Below, piece by piece: positions 56,204 to 64,000 of a DNA stretch of 64,000 nucleotides (positions are counted from its first letter, which is position 1; the number at the start of each line of letters is the position of its first letter). A program made the translations under genes and the position numbers. The stretch lies in contig NZ_AP025506.1 of NCBI RefSeq assembly GCF_024347595.1, forward strand, positions 2,790,001 through 2,854,000, given 5' to 3'. Source of the stretch: Vibrio pomeroyi. GTDB lineage: Bacteria > Pseudomonadota > Gammaproteobacteria > Enterobacterales > Vibrionaceae. Under the pieces are notes generated by a model. It saw only the letters and a program-made list of their open reading frames with translations, did not search any database and was not told where the DNA came from.

Positions 56204-57013
56204 ATGAAATTTAGCCTTAAAGGTTTACTTACTATCGCAGCAGCGGCATCAGCGCTAGTACTAGCAGGTTGTGGTGATAAAGAAGTGGATACTTCTAAAG
56301 TAAAAGTTGGCGTAATGGCAGGTGCTGAAGCACAGGTTGCTGAAGTTGCAGCTAAAGTAGCCAAAGAGCAGTACGGCCTAGACGTTGAACTGGTTACTTT
56401 CACGGATTACGTAACACCAAACGCGGCACTGGATGACGGCTCTATCGACATCAACGCATTCCAACACGCACCGTACCTAGATCAGCAAGTAGCTGACCGT
56501 GGTTACAAACTGACTATCGCTGGTAACACGTTTGTTTACCCTATCGCTGGTTACTCTAAAGAAGTGAAGTCTGTAGACGAAATCCAAGACGGTGCTCGTA
56601 TTGCGGTACCAAACGATCCAACAAACCTAGGTCGTTCTCTACTGCTTCTTGAGCAGCAAGGTCTTCTTGAGCTTCGTGAAGGTGCTGGTCTTCTAGCAAC
56701 CGTTCGTGACATCGTTAAGAACCCTAAGAACCTAACGATTGTTGAACTAGACGCAGCACAACTGCCACGTTCTCTTGATGATGTAGCGCTTTCTATCATC
56801 AACACAACTTACGCAAGTTCTATCAACCTGACTCCACAAAAAGATGGCGTATTCGTTGAAGACAAAGATTCTCCTTACGTAAACCTAATCGTTTCTCGTG
56901 AAGACAACCTAAACGCTGAAAACGTTCAGAACTTCGTTAAAGCTTACCAAACTGAAGAAGTTTACAACGCAGCTTCTGATATCTTCCAAGGTGGCGTAGT
57001 TAAAGGTTGGTAA
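56204..57013 (+). CDS. metQ: Methionine-binding lipoprotein MetQ
   Basis: The 269-residue substrate-binding lipoprotein has lipobox LAGC (Cys23). NlpA-family stretches are KVGVMAGAEAQVAEVAA, FTDYVTPNAALDDGSIDINA, QHAPYLDQQVADRGYKL and IAVPNDPTNLGRSLLLLE. Codons are strongly biased, implying high expression. AAAGGAGA precedes the ATG. A strong terminator follows at 57046. Confidence 0.97.
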   Translation: MKFSLKGLLTIAAAASALVLAGCGDKEVDTSKVKVGVMAGAEAQVAEVAAKVAKEQYGLDVELVTFTDYVTPNAALDDGSIDINAFQHAPYLDQQVADRGYKLTIAGNTFVYPIAGYSKEVKSVDEIQDGARIAVPNDPTNLGRSLLLLEQQGLLELREGAGLLATVRDIVKNPKNLTIVELDAAQLPRSLDDVALSIINTTYASSINLTPQKDGVFVEDKDSPYVNLIVSREDNLNAENVQNFVKAYQTEEVYNAASDIFQGGVVKGW

Positions 57014-57045
57014 TCACCTAAACTGCAGCATTGTATAGATACCCG

Positions 57046-57076
57046 AAGGGGCTGACATAACGTCAGCCCCTTTTTT
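57046..57076 (+). terminator. Rho-independent terminator after metQ
   Basis: AAGGGGCTGAC (57046-57056) pairs perfectly with GTCAGCCCCTT (57062-57072), 5-nt loop, then T residues. Confidence 0.95.
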
Positions 57077-57123
57077 ATGTACTGCAATTTTTTAGTTACC
57101 GCAGTTCGTTAGAAAGGCTCGGC

Positions 57124-58329
57124 TTACCACCAAGCTTCTACTTGCATACCGACACTCATTTCACTGTTCTTACCTTCACCGAAGGCATTGTCATTTTCAG
57201 CATCGTTTAGGTAAGTCGCAAAAATACGGAACTCAGGACGAGACCAGAAACCCACTTGCGGAACCCAAGCCTGAGCAACGGTAAACTTACCACCCGCGCC
57301 GTCTTGGTTATCAATGGTTTCCACAAAGCCACCAATTTCAAGAATGGTACGCATGCGCTTGTCCCACTTATAAAGCGGACGGATGACTGCACTGAACGAC
57401 TCATCATCACTGTTATTCGCGCCAACACCCGATGACGCAGCATAACGAACCGTGTGACCAAATTCGATATTCTCACCAATCGCAAGCACACCCCAGTTAA
57501 TCAATCGGAAGCCATCCGCATCGTTGTTGTTTGCATCACGAACGATGCCCTTACCGGTACCAAAGGTTGTCATCTGTTCGGCATAGCCAGAATTCGCCAC
57601 TTGGAGAATGGTTTTGTTGAAACCACCCACTAGGTTTTGATTTAGGCTGGCTGTCAGCATCACGCTATCATCCGCGTCCACCGTTTGGCCCTGCTTTTCA
57701 TTGGCGAAGTTCATATCAATACCGACCTCTAGATCCGCATTGTTCCACAATGGAATACCCGCATAACGTATATCAGCAATCATGGCTGTGGTTTCTTTGC
57801 CATCAAACACATCGCCTGTCACTGTGTCTTGAATCAAAGCCACCGATAATTTACCTGGTCCCATATTGATGTGTTCCACACCCGCACCAATGCCGCTTAC
57901 ATCCCAGTAGTAGTTATCAACAATGTGTACATCATGGCGTTGGTAGTAGCGCTCGCCCGCCCAAATGCCAATATCCTTGTCTTCAAAAAGCCCTACCGCT
58001 TGAACATTGAGTTGAACGACATCCACGCTTTTATCCGCCGCGTTCTCATCTTGGCCTTGCCAGTACGACAACATGGAATCAACTAAAAATGAAACGTCGT
58101 CCTCAGCATACACTTCTTTTCTAAAACCAAACTCGCCATACAGGTCATTTTCATTGCCGAGTCGGCCAACTTTACTTACCTCCCATTTACTATTTGAACC
58201 GCCTTCATTACTCAGGCCAACGCCGCCACGCATGTAGCCATTAAACTCCAATGGCGTGGTTTCATCAGCGTATAAATTAGGTGCAAGTAAAGCAGTAGAG
58301 AGTGCAGCAGCAATAGGTAACAGTTTCAT
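57124..58329 (-). CDS. Maltoporin (LamB)-family porin, probably for trehalose
   Basis: The 401-residue precursor has a signal peptide (residues 1-21, ending LYADE) and a LamB-type barrel. EFNGYMRGGVGLSNEGG, GRLGNENDLYGEFGFRKEVY and GIWAGERYYQRHDVHIVDNY with YYWDVSGIGAGVEHINMG are maltoporin hallmarks, and the last residue is Trp after VGMQVEAW. The gene is alone, but its promoter region carries two palindromes identical in type to the TreR operators of treB. I infer that it is a trehalose porin regulated by TreR. AAAGGAATGGACG precedes the ATG. Confidence 0.88.
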   Translation of the reverse strand: MKLLPIAAALSTALLAPNLYADETTPLEFNGYMRGGVGLSNEGGSNSKWEVSKVGRLGNENDLYGEFGFRKEVYAEDDVSFLVDSMLSYWQGQDENAADKSVDVVQLNVQAVGLFEDKDIGIWAGERYYQRHDVHIVDNYYWDVSGIGAGVEHINMGPGKLSVALIQDTVTGDVFDGKETTAMIADIRYAGIPLWNNADLEVGIDMNFANEKQGQTVDADDSVMLTASLNQNLVGGFNKTILQVANSGYAEQMTTFGTGKGIVRDANNNDADGFRLINWGVLAIGENIEFGHTVRYAASSGVGANNSDDESFSAVIRPLYKWDKRMRTILEIGGFVETIDNQDGAGGKFTVAQAWVPQVGFWSRPEFRIFATYLNDAENDNAFGEGKNSEMSVGMQVEAWW

Positions 58330-58370
58330 CGTCCATTCCTTTAAGATCTAGAATTACGTTATTTTTATAA

Positions 58371-58400
58371 ATGGGAACATTCCCATGGGATCGATCCCAT
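58371..58400. promoter_or_regulatory. Two abutting TreR-type operators upstream of the porin gene
   Basis: ATGGGAACATTCCCAT (58371-58386) and ATGGGATCGATCCCAT (58385-58400) are two perfect 16-bp palindromes sharing the AT at 58385-58386. Both carry the TGGGA/TCCCA half-sites seen before treB. They lie 42-71 bp upstream of the porin ATG. The rest of the 410-bp interval (58401-58739) holds only the palindrome at 58669. Confidence 0.8.
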
Positions 58401-58668
58401 TTATATTGAGAGGAATATAAATTGAAAGGGAGCTGATTGATTACTGTGATCCAGTTAACTATTGAAATGATCAAAAGTTGATGGGTGTGGAATTATTTCG
58501 GTGAATACTTGAGGACTACAGAGAGAGACATACAGCACAGAATATGTGCATTTCAGAGCTGAATAGGTTCGACAATATTGGCAAAGCCCAATACTGATTA
58601 ATGCTCAATATAGAGGTCAAAAAAAGAGAAACAGACGAGAAGCTAACAGGGAGAAAACAGAGGAATAA

Positions 58669-58698
58669 GTATCGAAGTATTGATCAACACTTCGATAC
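58669..58698. repeat. 30-bp near-perfect palindrome after the zinc-ribbon gene
   Basis: Fourteen of fifteen base pairs match around the centre TTGATCAA, with arms beginning GTATCGAAGT. It lies about 40 bp past the stop of the minus-strand zinc-ribbon gene and has no good T-run, so it may be an imperfect terminator, an RNA-stabilising hairpin or a protein site. Confidence 0.6.
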
Positions 58699-58739
58699 CT
58701 TGAATCGCAAATTAAGCTTTAGGAGTTAGGGATTAAGAG

Positions 58740-59516
58740 TTACTTAAGATGATCCCAAGAGATGTTTGATACCAGACGGCAATCATCACACTTGAAATAG
58801 AAAATGTCGTGGATCGGCGCATCTAGCAGCCATTCACCACCACATTGCGGACATTTACGTTCTTTTTCAGCTTTTAAGCTGATGCCACCCACGCGATACA
58901 AGTAATAATAAGTCGGGATCTTCGTAAGATATTCTATGCGTCCTCTTAAGCCCCAACCGCGTTTGAACAACACGCTTTTGGTATCACTGATCTCAGTCAG
59001 AGTTGCGTGTTCAGCACGACAACCACCACCCATTTGGACTTCATCACAGGCTTGCCATTCAGTCTGCCATTTCAACACGGCTTTATGGTCACCATTGAAG
59101 GTTGGCGGGTTGCGGTACAGAGGGATCGGCAACAAGCTGTCACCACTACGTAGCGGTGAACAGGTATGAACGAACGTCGTGTAAAGCACCTGCCAGCTAG
59201 GCGCTTCGTCTTCAGCTACTTCTTCAGAGTTCAGATCTCGGCCAAGTAAACGCATTTTCGGCGCAAGCAGGCTCGCATTAGACAAGCGATCAAAGCACAC
59301 TTTTACGAAATCTGAGTGGTTACGCGGATGTAAGCTGTCTTGCTCTGGGCAGACAACGCGAACATAAAACTCGCCGTCTCCCATCACGATAGGAAATTCA
59401 CGACCCAGCACCTGTCCGTTATAACGAAGTGCATCCATTAAGCCATTAACAGCCTTGTCGACAGCGCTTACCGTTGTGTTATCAAAACACTCAAATTGAA
59501 GTTCTAGTACGTACAT
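58740..59516 (-). CDS. Zn-ribbon-containing protein (DUF2310 family)
   Basis: The 258-residue protein has a C-terminal zinc ribbon, CPQCGGEW paired with FKCDDCRLVSN, at about residues 217-248. The N-terminal part (YVLELQFECFDNTTVSAVDK) and TTFVHTCSPLRSGDSLLPIP match the DUF2310 family of gammaproteobacteria, sometimes described as possibly nucleic-acid-binding. Its role is unknown. It starts 4 nt after the syd stop, so the two form an operon. Confidence 0.82.
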   Translation of the reverse strand: MYVLELQFECFDNTTVSAVDKAVNGLMDALRYNGQVLGREFPIVMGDGEFYVRVVCPEQDSLHPRNHSDFVKVCFDRLSNASLLAPKMRLLGRDLNSEEVAEDEAPSWQVLYTTFVHTCSPLRSGDSLLPIPLYRNPPTFNGDHKAVLKWQTEWQACDEVQMGGGCRAEHATLTEISDTKSVLFKRGWGLRGRIEYLTKIPTYYYLYRVGGISLKAEKERKCPQCGGEWLLDAPIHDIFYFKCDDCRLVSNISWDHLK

Positions 59517-59520
59517 CTAT

Positions 59521-60066
59521 TTATACCGCTGGTTGTAGCTTTTCTAAAAATTCTGCCAAAGTCTCGGCTAGTACATCTCGATTTTTGGTGCCTAAGCGCT
59601 CTAAAATCACGTTGCCCGTTAAGTTACAGATAGAGATAACATCCAGTTCCGCGTCAGTCGCTGCGATAAAAACCGTAGGCTTTAGTTTTAAGCGACGTTG
59701 AGTCACGAGGTGACCTAAGATGTTTTCTTGTAGGCATTCGAAGTCTTCATCACTCCAAATCTGTAATAGAGTCAGTTCATTGCCGTCGAAGGTCGCGTTC
59801 ATATCTGCGCTGTATTGCGCACCGTAGAAGGTTTTGATGTCTTCGTGCAGCGTCAACTCAATGCCAGTTTCTACGTTGGTGAAATCCGCAAATTGCTCAC
59901 GTGGATAGTGCTTCCATAACACGGCATCGCCGCTCTTTTCTTCTACACATGGCGATACCACGTCCACCAACTCCTCATTGCGAGGTAAGCTTTGGTGTTG
60001 CTGTTGCCACGCGTCAACGTATCGCTGACTAAAAGAAAGTAGTGCGTCTTGAGCACGTTGAGTCAT
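59521..60066 (-). CDS. syd: SecY-interacting protein Syd
   Basis: Syd is a small acidic cytoplasmic protein that binds SecY and appears to monitor the integrity of the translocon. The 181-residue protein has the Syd signatures [40 protein letters not shown] and [17 protein letters not shown]. It is divergent from queF, the same neighbour as in E. coli, and cotranscribed with the zinc-ribbon gene. Confidence 0.93.
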   Translation of the reverse strand: MTQRAQDALLSFSQRYVDAWQQQHQSLPRNEELVDVVSPCVEEKSGDAVLWKHYPREQFADFTNVETGIELTLHEDIKTFYGAQYSADMNATFDGNELTLLQIWSDEDFECLQENILGHLVTQRRLKLKPTVFIAATDAELDVISICNLTGNVILERLGTKNRDVLAETLAEFLEKLQPAV

Positions 60067-60197
60067 GAAAATCTCCTAAACACAAAATAATAAATAGAAT
60101 CCGAGCCCTTTCCGTGTCGATTAGGCGATGACTTAATGACAGGGTAATGGGGATTCAGTAAAATCGACCCCATTCTAATCGAATTTGAAACGAAAGT

Positions 60198-61043
60198 ATG
60201 AGCAAATATTCTGACGCAAAAGAGCTAGCGGGTTTAACCCTAGGCCAAAAAACTGAGTACTCTAACCAATACGATGCAAGTTTATTGCAACCAGTACCTC
60301 GTAGCCTGAATCGTGATGATCTTGCGCTAAACGGTGAACTGCCTTTTGTTGGTCATGATATTTGGACGATGTACGAACTTTCGTGGCTAAACACTAATGG
60401 CCTACCACAAGTCGCCGTGGGTGAAGTTTTCATCCCAGCAACGAGCCCAAACTTAATTGAATCAAAATCTTTCAAGCTGTACCTAAACAGCTACAACCAG
60501 ACTCAATTCGAAAACTGGGAACAAGTAACTGAGCGCCTGACCCAAGATTTGTCAGCATGTGCAGGCGAAACCGTCATTGTGAATGTAAACTCAGTAACCG
60601 ACTACACCAACCAACCTATCGTAACGATGGAAGGCGAATGTATCGACAACCAAGATATCCAAATCACTAGCTACGACTTTGAAGCATCACTGCTTGAAGG
60701 TGCTGCTGGCGAACAAGAAGTGGAAGAAACACTGCACAGCCACCTATTGAAGTCGAACTGTTTGATCACCAACCAACCGGACTGGGGCAGCGTTGAGATC
60801 GCATATTCAGGTAAGCAAATTGACCGTGAAGCTCTGCTACGCTATTTAGTTTCTTTCCGTGAACACAACGAATTCCACGAACAATGTGTTGAACGTATCT
60901 TCACTGACATCATGAAATACTGTGGCCCATCGAAGCTCACCGTATTCGCACGTTACACGCGTCGTGGTGGTCTGGATATCAACCCATACCGTTCAACAGA
61001 GCAAGATAGACCAAGCCACAACAAGCGTATGGCTCGCCAATAA
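60198..61043 (+). CDS. queF: NADPH-dependent 7-cyano-7-deazaguanine reductase
   Basis: QueF reduces preQ0 to preQ1 in queuosine biosynthesis. This is the 281-residue two-domain (YqcD) type. The catalytic Cys188 is in [18 protein letters not shown], with E/H residues in [16 protein letters not shown] and the NADPH motif near [14 protein letters not shown]. The N-terminal half is the non-catalytic tunnel-fold copy. It is divergent from syd. Confidence 0.97.
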   Translation: MSKYSDAKELAGLTLGQKTEYSNQYDASLLQPVPRSLNRDDLALNGELPFVGHDIWTMYELSWLNTNGLPQVAVGEVFIPATSPNLIESKSFKLYLNSYNQTQFENWEQVTERLTQDLSACAGETVIVNVNSVTDYTNQPIVTMEGECIDNQDIQITSYDFEASLLEGAAGEQEVEETLHSHLLKSNCLITNQPDWGSVEIAYSGKQIDREALLRYLVSFREHNEFHEQCVERIFTDIMKYCGPSKLTVFARYTRRGGLDINPYRSTEQDRPSHNKRMARQ

Positions 61044-61100
61044 TAGGCTCACAGGACACACACTTATTGGAACCTACCTCATCTTTAAAAGGACATTGAA

Positions 61101-63359
61101 ATGCGTTGGTTATACGTTGTTAGCCTATTTATTTTAAGCTTAAGCACATCGGTTAATGCGTCGGTCTATTCATCGGCGCTGCTCAACGAAGCCAATAATT
61201 TGGTTGAGATCGAGCCGAGCCAAGCAAAACAAATGGCCAACAGCTACCTAACGCTACGTGTCCTTTCTGATCAACGCGAGAAAAGCCCTTCGGCGATTTC
61301 TCGCGAAGAGACAGACTCTTCGATTCGAACACCAAACAGCAGTATCGATGCCTACAAGATCTTAGCGAAAGCCGAATACAACCTTGGCAACATTCGTATT
61401 GCAATTCAGCACATCGACAAAGCCTCTGAGCTTGCGAAAACCTATAAGCTTGAGTACCTAAAACTGGATCTAGAGATCCTAAAAGTACGCTTACTTTGGC
61501 TAAGTGACCGAAAGTCAGCCAAAGCAAAGGCAGAGCTAGCCAATATTGAAACAAACCTAGAATCGGTGAATAAAACCTTACGTCTGACGGAAGGCATCAC
61601 CTATCGCTTGATCATGTTGAAAGCCGATATCGCCTCCTTCGATAACAAGATCGATGAAGCGGAAAAGTTCTACCAAGAAGCGAAGACCTACCTCGACCAA
61701 CGTTACTCTGAAAAAGTAACCATCGACTATCACATCTCAGTTGGTGAGTTTTACCTGAACCACAAAGAGTACAACCACGCGCTATCTGAGTTGTTGTATG
61801 GCTATTGGAAGTCGGTAGAAGGCAATTTGAGCTCTCGTTTGGCTAAGGTAAACCGCCTACTGGCACAGCTTTTCTTTGAGCGACAAGTATTAGATAAAGC
61901 ACTAGAACACCTATCTCAAGCTGCTGATTTTTATGACAACTTTGAAAATTCACCCGTATTAGCACAAGTGCTTAAAAAGATGGGTGATGTGTACTTCTTC
62001 CAAGGTAAATACAACCTTGCCTTAGTACACTTTTTCAATGTTCTGGATCACGAGAGTACCGACCGAGACATCTACCAAGTCATTGATATTCGTCTAAGTT
62101 TATCGGCAACCTACTTACGTCTTTATAACTACCCTCTTGCAGAGCAGTACCTAACCCGTGCCCTTGAACTGCTGGAGTACACCGACATTCCGAAACTGGA
62201 AGGTCGCGCTGCACTGCTATCGGCAGGTTTGGCTTACCATCTGCAAGAGAGCGAAGATGTGATCAAGCATGCGACACGCGCACTTGAGATCTCGCGCCAG
62301 GTCGAGAATATACGTTTGTCGCAACGTTCATATTACTTACTCTCTTTGGGTTATGAACAAGCAGGTCGTCCACAACAGGCGTTGGCTAACCTTAAGCAAT
62401 ACAACAGTCTTGTCTCTTTAGAACAGCAAAAACTCAACCGTGTTGGTGAAGACGCATTCCGCCAACAGAAAGAGTTTGCCGAACAAACTCTGCACTATGC
62501 AGGCCAAGCGCAAGAGCTAGAGAAATACAAACTGGAACATCGTAAGTTCCAGAAGATCTCGTTCGCCCTATTCTTGTTCAGTATTATCTTGTTCTTCTTT
62601 GTGCTGCGTCGCGGCTACATCATTCAAACCTTAGCCAAAGAAGTGGACTCATTGCGCACGGATCTGTTTACGCACTCACGTTCAAAACTTCCGAACCTAA
62701 GAATGCTCAATGCGAAGCTTTCAAATTCATTAGAGCAAACCAGCCAAACCTTTGAACAGTGGCAGATGGGCGAATTGATTCATGAGCCACTCAACGACCG
62801 TTTACGCTTCGTGATGATTGATTTGCCCTTCCTTCGCAACATGTACACGCAAAATGGTTATAAAGCGGGTCTCGAGCTCGAAGACGCTTTCGGCGAGTTC
62901 TTAAAATCAAAGCTGGAAGGCCCTGCTCGTGTTTACCACTTCTCGGACGCCAACCTGCTTTATATCGAACCTAACTCAGACCGTGATTTATCACCTGAGG
63001 CGATGTTCAAAAAGATTCAATCTTGGGTGAATAACTTCGAACCCGAACGCAACATCAACCGAACCGTTCGCATGGGCATCGCGGATTACCCGTTCTTGCC
63101 ACGCGCTTACACCGCGATTAACGATCAAGAGCTGCTCGACGTGTTATTGATGTCAACCAACCTAGCGCGTGAGATAAGTCTCAAAGAGCGCAGCAGCCAG
63201 TGGGTATACCTCAAAGCTATCGACAATGCACCAGCGGCAAGCCTTGCAACCGGTAACATAAGAGAAGCGTGTAAACATGCGATTAATCAAGGGTTAATAA
63301 AAATACAATCGTCGTACCAGAATGAGGACAACATCAAAAAAATGCTAAAAGATGACTGA
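61101..63359 (+). CDS. TPR protein with one membrane helix and a degenerate GGDEF-like domain
   Basis: A 752-residue protein. It has a signal peptide (residues 1-20), a long periplasmic part with about eight TPR units (for example AKAEYNLGNIRIAIQHIDKA and LKKMGDVYFFQGKYNLALVH), a coiled coil, a membrane helix at about 486-505 (FALFLFSIILFFFVLRRGYI), and a cytoplasmic domain from about 525. That domain resembles GGDEF: SKLPNLRMLNAKL for the usual GLPNR motif, MIDLPFLRNMYTQNGY for the D-x-D-x-FKxxND region, and FSDAN where GGDEF would be (about 613-617). The catalytic residues are gone, so it probably senses or binds rather than makes cyclic di-GMP. The GGDEF relation is inference from pattern. 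Confidence 0.65.
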   Translation: MRWLYVVSLFILSLSTSVNASVYSSALLNEANNLVEIEPSQAKQMANSYLTLRVLSDQREKSPSAISREETDSSIRTPNSSIDAYKILAKAEYNLGNIRIAIQHIDKASELAKTYKLEYLKLDLEILKVRLLWLSDRKSAKAKAELANIETNLESVNKTLRLTEGITYRLIMLKADIASFDNKIDEAEKFYQEAKTYLDQRYSEKVTIDYHISVGEFYLNHKEYNHALSELLYGYWKSVEGNLSSRLAKVNRLLAQLFFERQVLDKALEHLSQAADFYDNFENSPVLAQVLKKMGDVYFFQGKYNLALVHFFNVLDHESTDRDIYQVIDIRLSLSATYLRLYNYPLAEQYLTRALELLEYTDIPKLEGRAALLSAGLAYHLQESEDVIKHATRALEISRQVENIRLSQRSYYLLSLGYEQAGRPQQALANLKQYNSLVSLEQQKLNRVGEDAFRQQKEFAEQTLHYAGQAQELEKYKLEHRKFQKISFALFLFSIILFFFVLRRGYIIQTLAKEVDSLRTDLFTHSRSKLPNLRMLNAKLSNSLEQTSQTFEQWQMGELIHEPLNDRLRFVMIDLPFLRNMYTQNGYKAGLELEDAFGEFLKSKLEGPARVYHFSDANLLYIEPNSDRDLSPEAMFKKIQSWVNNFEPERNINRTVRMGIADYPFLPRAYTAINDQELLDVLLMSTNLAREISLKERSSQWVYLKAIDNAPAASLATGNIREACKHAINQGLIKIQSSYQNEDNIKKMLKDD

Positions 63360-63477
63360 TTTGCGAGCGGTTAAGACTTGCAAGTCGTGACCTTATTTTT
63401 AGTTTTGTTATTATCGATGTAACGGAATTTCATCAAAATGATCGAGATCGGTCTACGCGGCGCTAATTAATACATCT

Positions 63478-64000
63478 ATGGGCATTCTTGAAAAAGACAT
63501 TCAGGCGCAACTCCACCAGCTGAAATCTCAGTTGGAGCAGGTCCGTTTGACGCAAAGAGACACCTCGTTCAAATTTATTCGAGAACAGAAAGTTCTAAAA
63601 CGTATCGTCACATCTTTAAGTGATGCATGTGTTGGCAGTAACAGCCATTTAGATGAAAACCTCATTGCCCTTAGGGAAGAGCTAGAAAAGCAAAAAGACA
63701 TTAGCTCAATGATCCCAAAGCTGGCAGTATTAGAAAGGATGCTTAAGCAGAAAACGTTGGCTATGGATAAACAGAACGGATATCTGGACGATAGCATTAA
63801 GCACAGTGGGGAAACGCTGCAACGCATCACTGGTTTACCAGCGCAGTTGAAACGCGACCTACGAAACTTACTTAGCTTCTCCGAATGCAATGGCAGTCAG
63901 AAAGTCGACCATGCCATGAAACTTCTCGGTATTTATGAGCGTGCCATAAAGATTATGGCGAACAACTCACGCACCCATTTTGCCGACGCTGCACAATCTC
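63478..64000 (+). CDS. Coiled-coil N-terminus of a truncated protein, possibly a diguanylate cyclase
   Basis: An open frame of 174 codons from ATG 63478 runs past the window edge. The N-terminus (LEKDIQAQLHQLKSQLEQVR) is a strong coiled coil, followed by SFKFIREQKVLKRIVTSL and GLPAQLKRDLRNLLSF. There is no signal peptide or membrane helix so far. I recall similar N-termini on Vibrio GGDEF proteins, but no GGDEF domain lies within the window, so this is tentative. The start has no clear ribosome-binding site. Confidence 0.55.
   Translation, partial: MGILEKDIQAQLHQLKSQLEQVRLTQRDTSFKFIREQKVLKRIVTSLSDACVGSNSHLDENLIALREELEKQKDISSMIPKLAVLERMLKQKTLAMDKQNGYLDDSIKHSGETLQRITGLPAQLKRDLRNLLSFSECNGSQKVDHAMKLLGIYERAIKIMANNSRTHFADAAQS

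Overview
The window is chromosomal DNA from a gammaproteobacterium, almost certainly a Vibrio. Gene order matches the Vibrio/E. coli backbone (rnhA/dnaQ, gloB, mltD; rpsB-tsf-pyrH-frr-uppS-cdsA-dxr-rseP-bamA-skp-lpxD-fabZ-lpxA-lpxB-rnhB-dnaE-accA-tilS; map-glnD; gmhB/metNIQ; syd/queF). The protein sequences, the 292-residue Map and several small families (DUF3549, DUF3301, TIGR03503) point to Vibrio, possibly the Splendidus clade. I see no phage, IS element, tRNA, rRNA or CRISPR; this is core genome with small accessory patches.

Layout. 1-7 kb: dnaQ and a truncated TIGR03503 gene facing rnhA, a YafS-like methyltransferase, gloB, the lytic transglycosylase mltD overlapping a Yip1-family membrane protein, a YafD-like phosphodiesterase and glnB. 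7-28.9 kb: one long minus-strand run. Read in transcription order it goes from ribosomal protein S2 and EF-Ts through UMP kinase, ribosome recycling, undecaprenyl and CDP-diacylglycerol synthesis, isoprenoids, outer-membrane biogenesis (RseP, BamA, Skp), lipid A synthesis (LpxD, FabZ, LpxA, LpxB), RNase HII, DNA polymerase III alpha, AccA and TilS, ending with a small cytochrome c. Several hairpin terminators divide it. 29-36 kb: map, glnD, yaeH, truC-yqcC and the DUF3549/DUF3301 genes.

36.6-37.3 kb has no protein gene. On the minus strand it encodes a CsrB-type regulatory RNA of about 411 nt with about 26 GGA motifs, a clear promoter, a terminator and a VarA/UvrY-type box about 165 bp upstream. 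It is divergent from a small KfrA_N-like protein gene. 37-48 kb: yaiI, an OmpV/MipA porin with its ribosome-binding site in a hairpin, an AbgT transporter, the alternative ribosomal proteins L36 (41 aa) and L31 behind a Zur-like operator, trmO, proS, several small conserved genes, glyA with a PurR-like box, and a YitT-family gene.

48.6-58.4 kb: a trehalose block (treR, treB, treC) with TreR operators flanking the treB promoter. The same operator type occurs twice, abutting, before a maltoporin-like porin gene 6 kb away, so trehalose uptake across both membranes probably forms one regulon. Between them lie an MliC-like lipoprotein, gmhB and the MetJ-controlled methionine importer metNIQ. 58.7-64 kb: a zinc-ribbon protein and syd divergent from queF, then a TPR protein with a degenerate GGDEF-like cytoplasmic domain, then a truncated coiled-coil gene running off the end.

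Most points worth a second look are regulatory: the csrB locus, the TreR-porin link, the paired hairpins between treB and treC, the Zur/Fur-like control region, the S2 leader and several unexplained inverted repeats.
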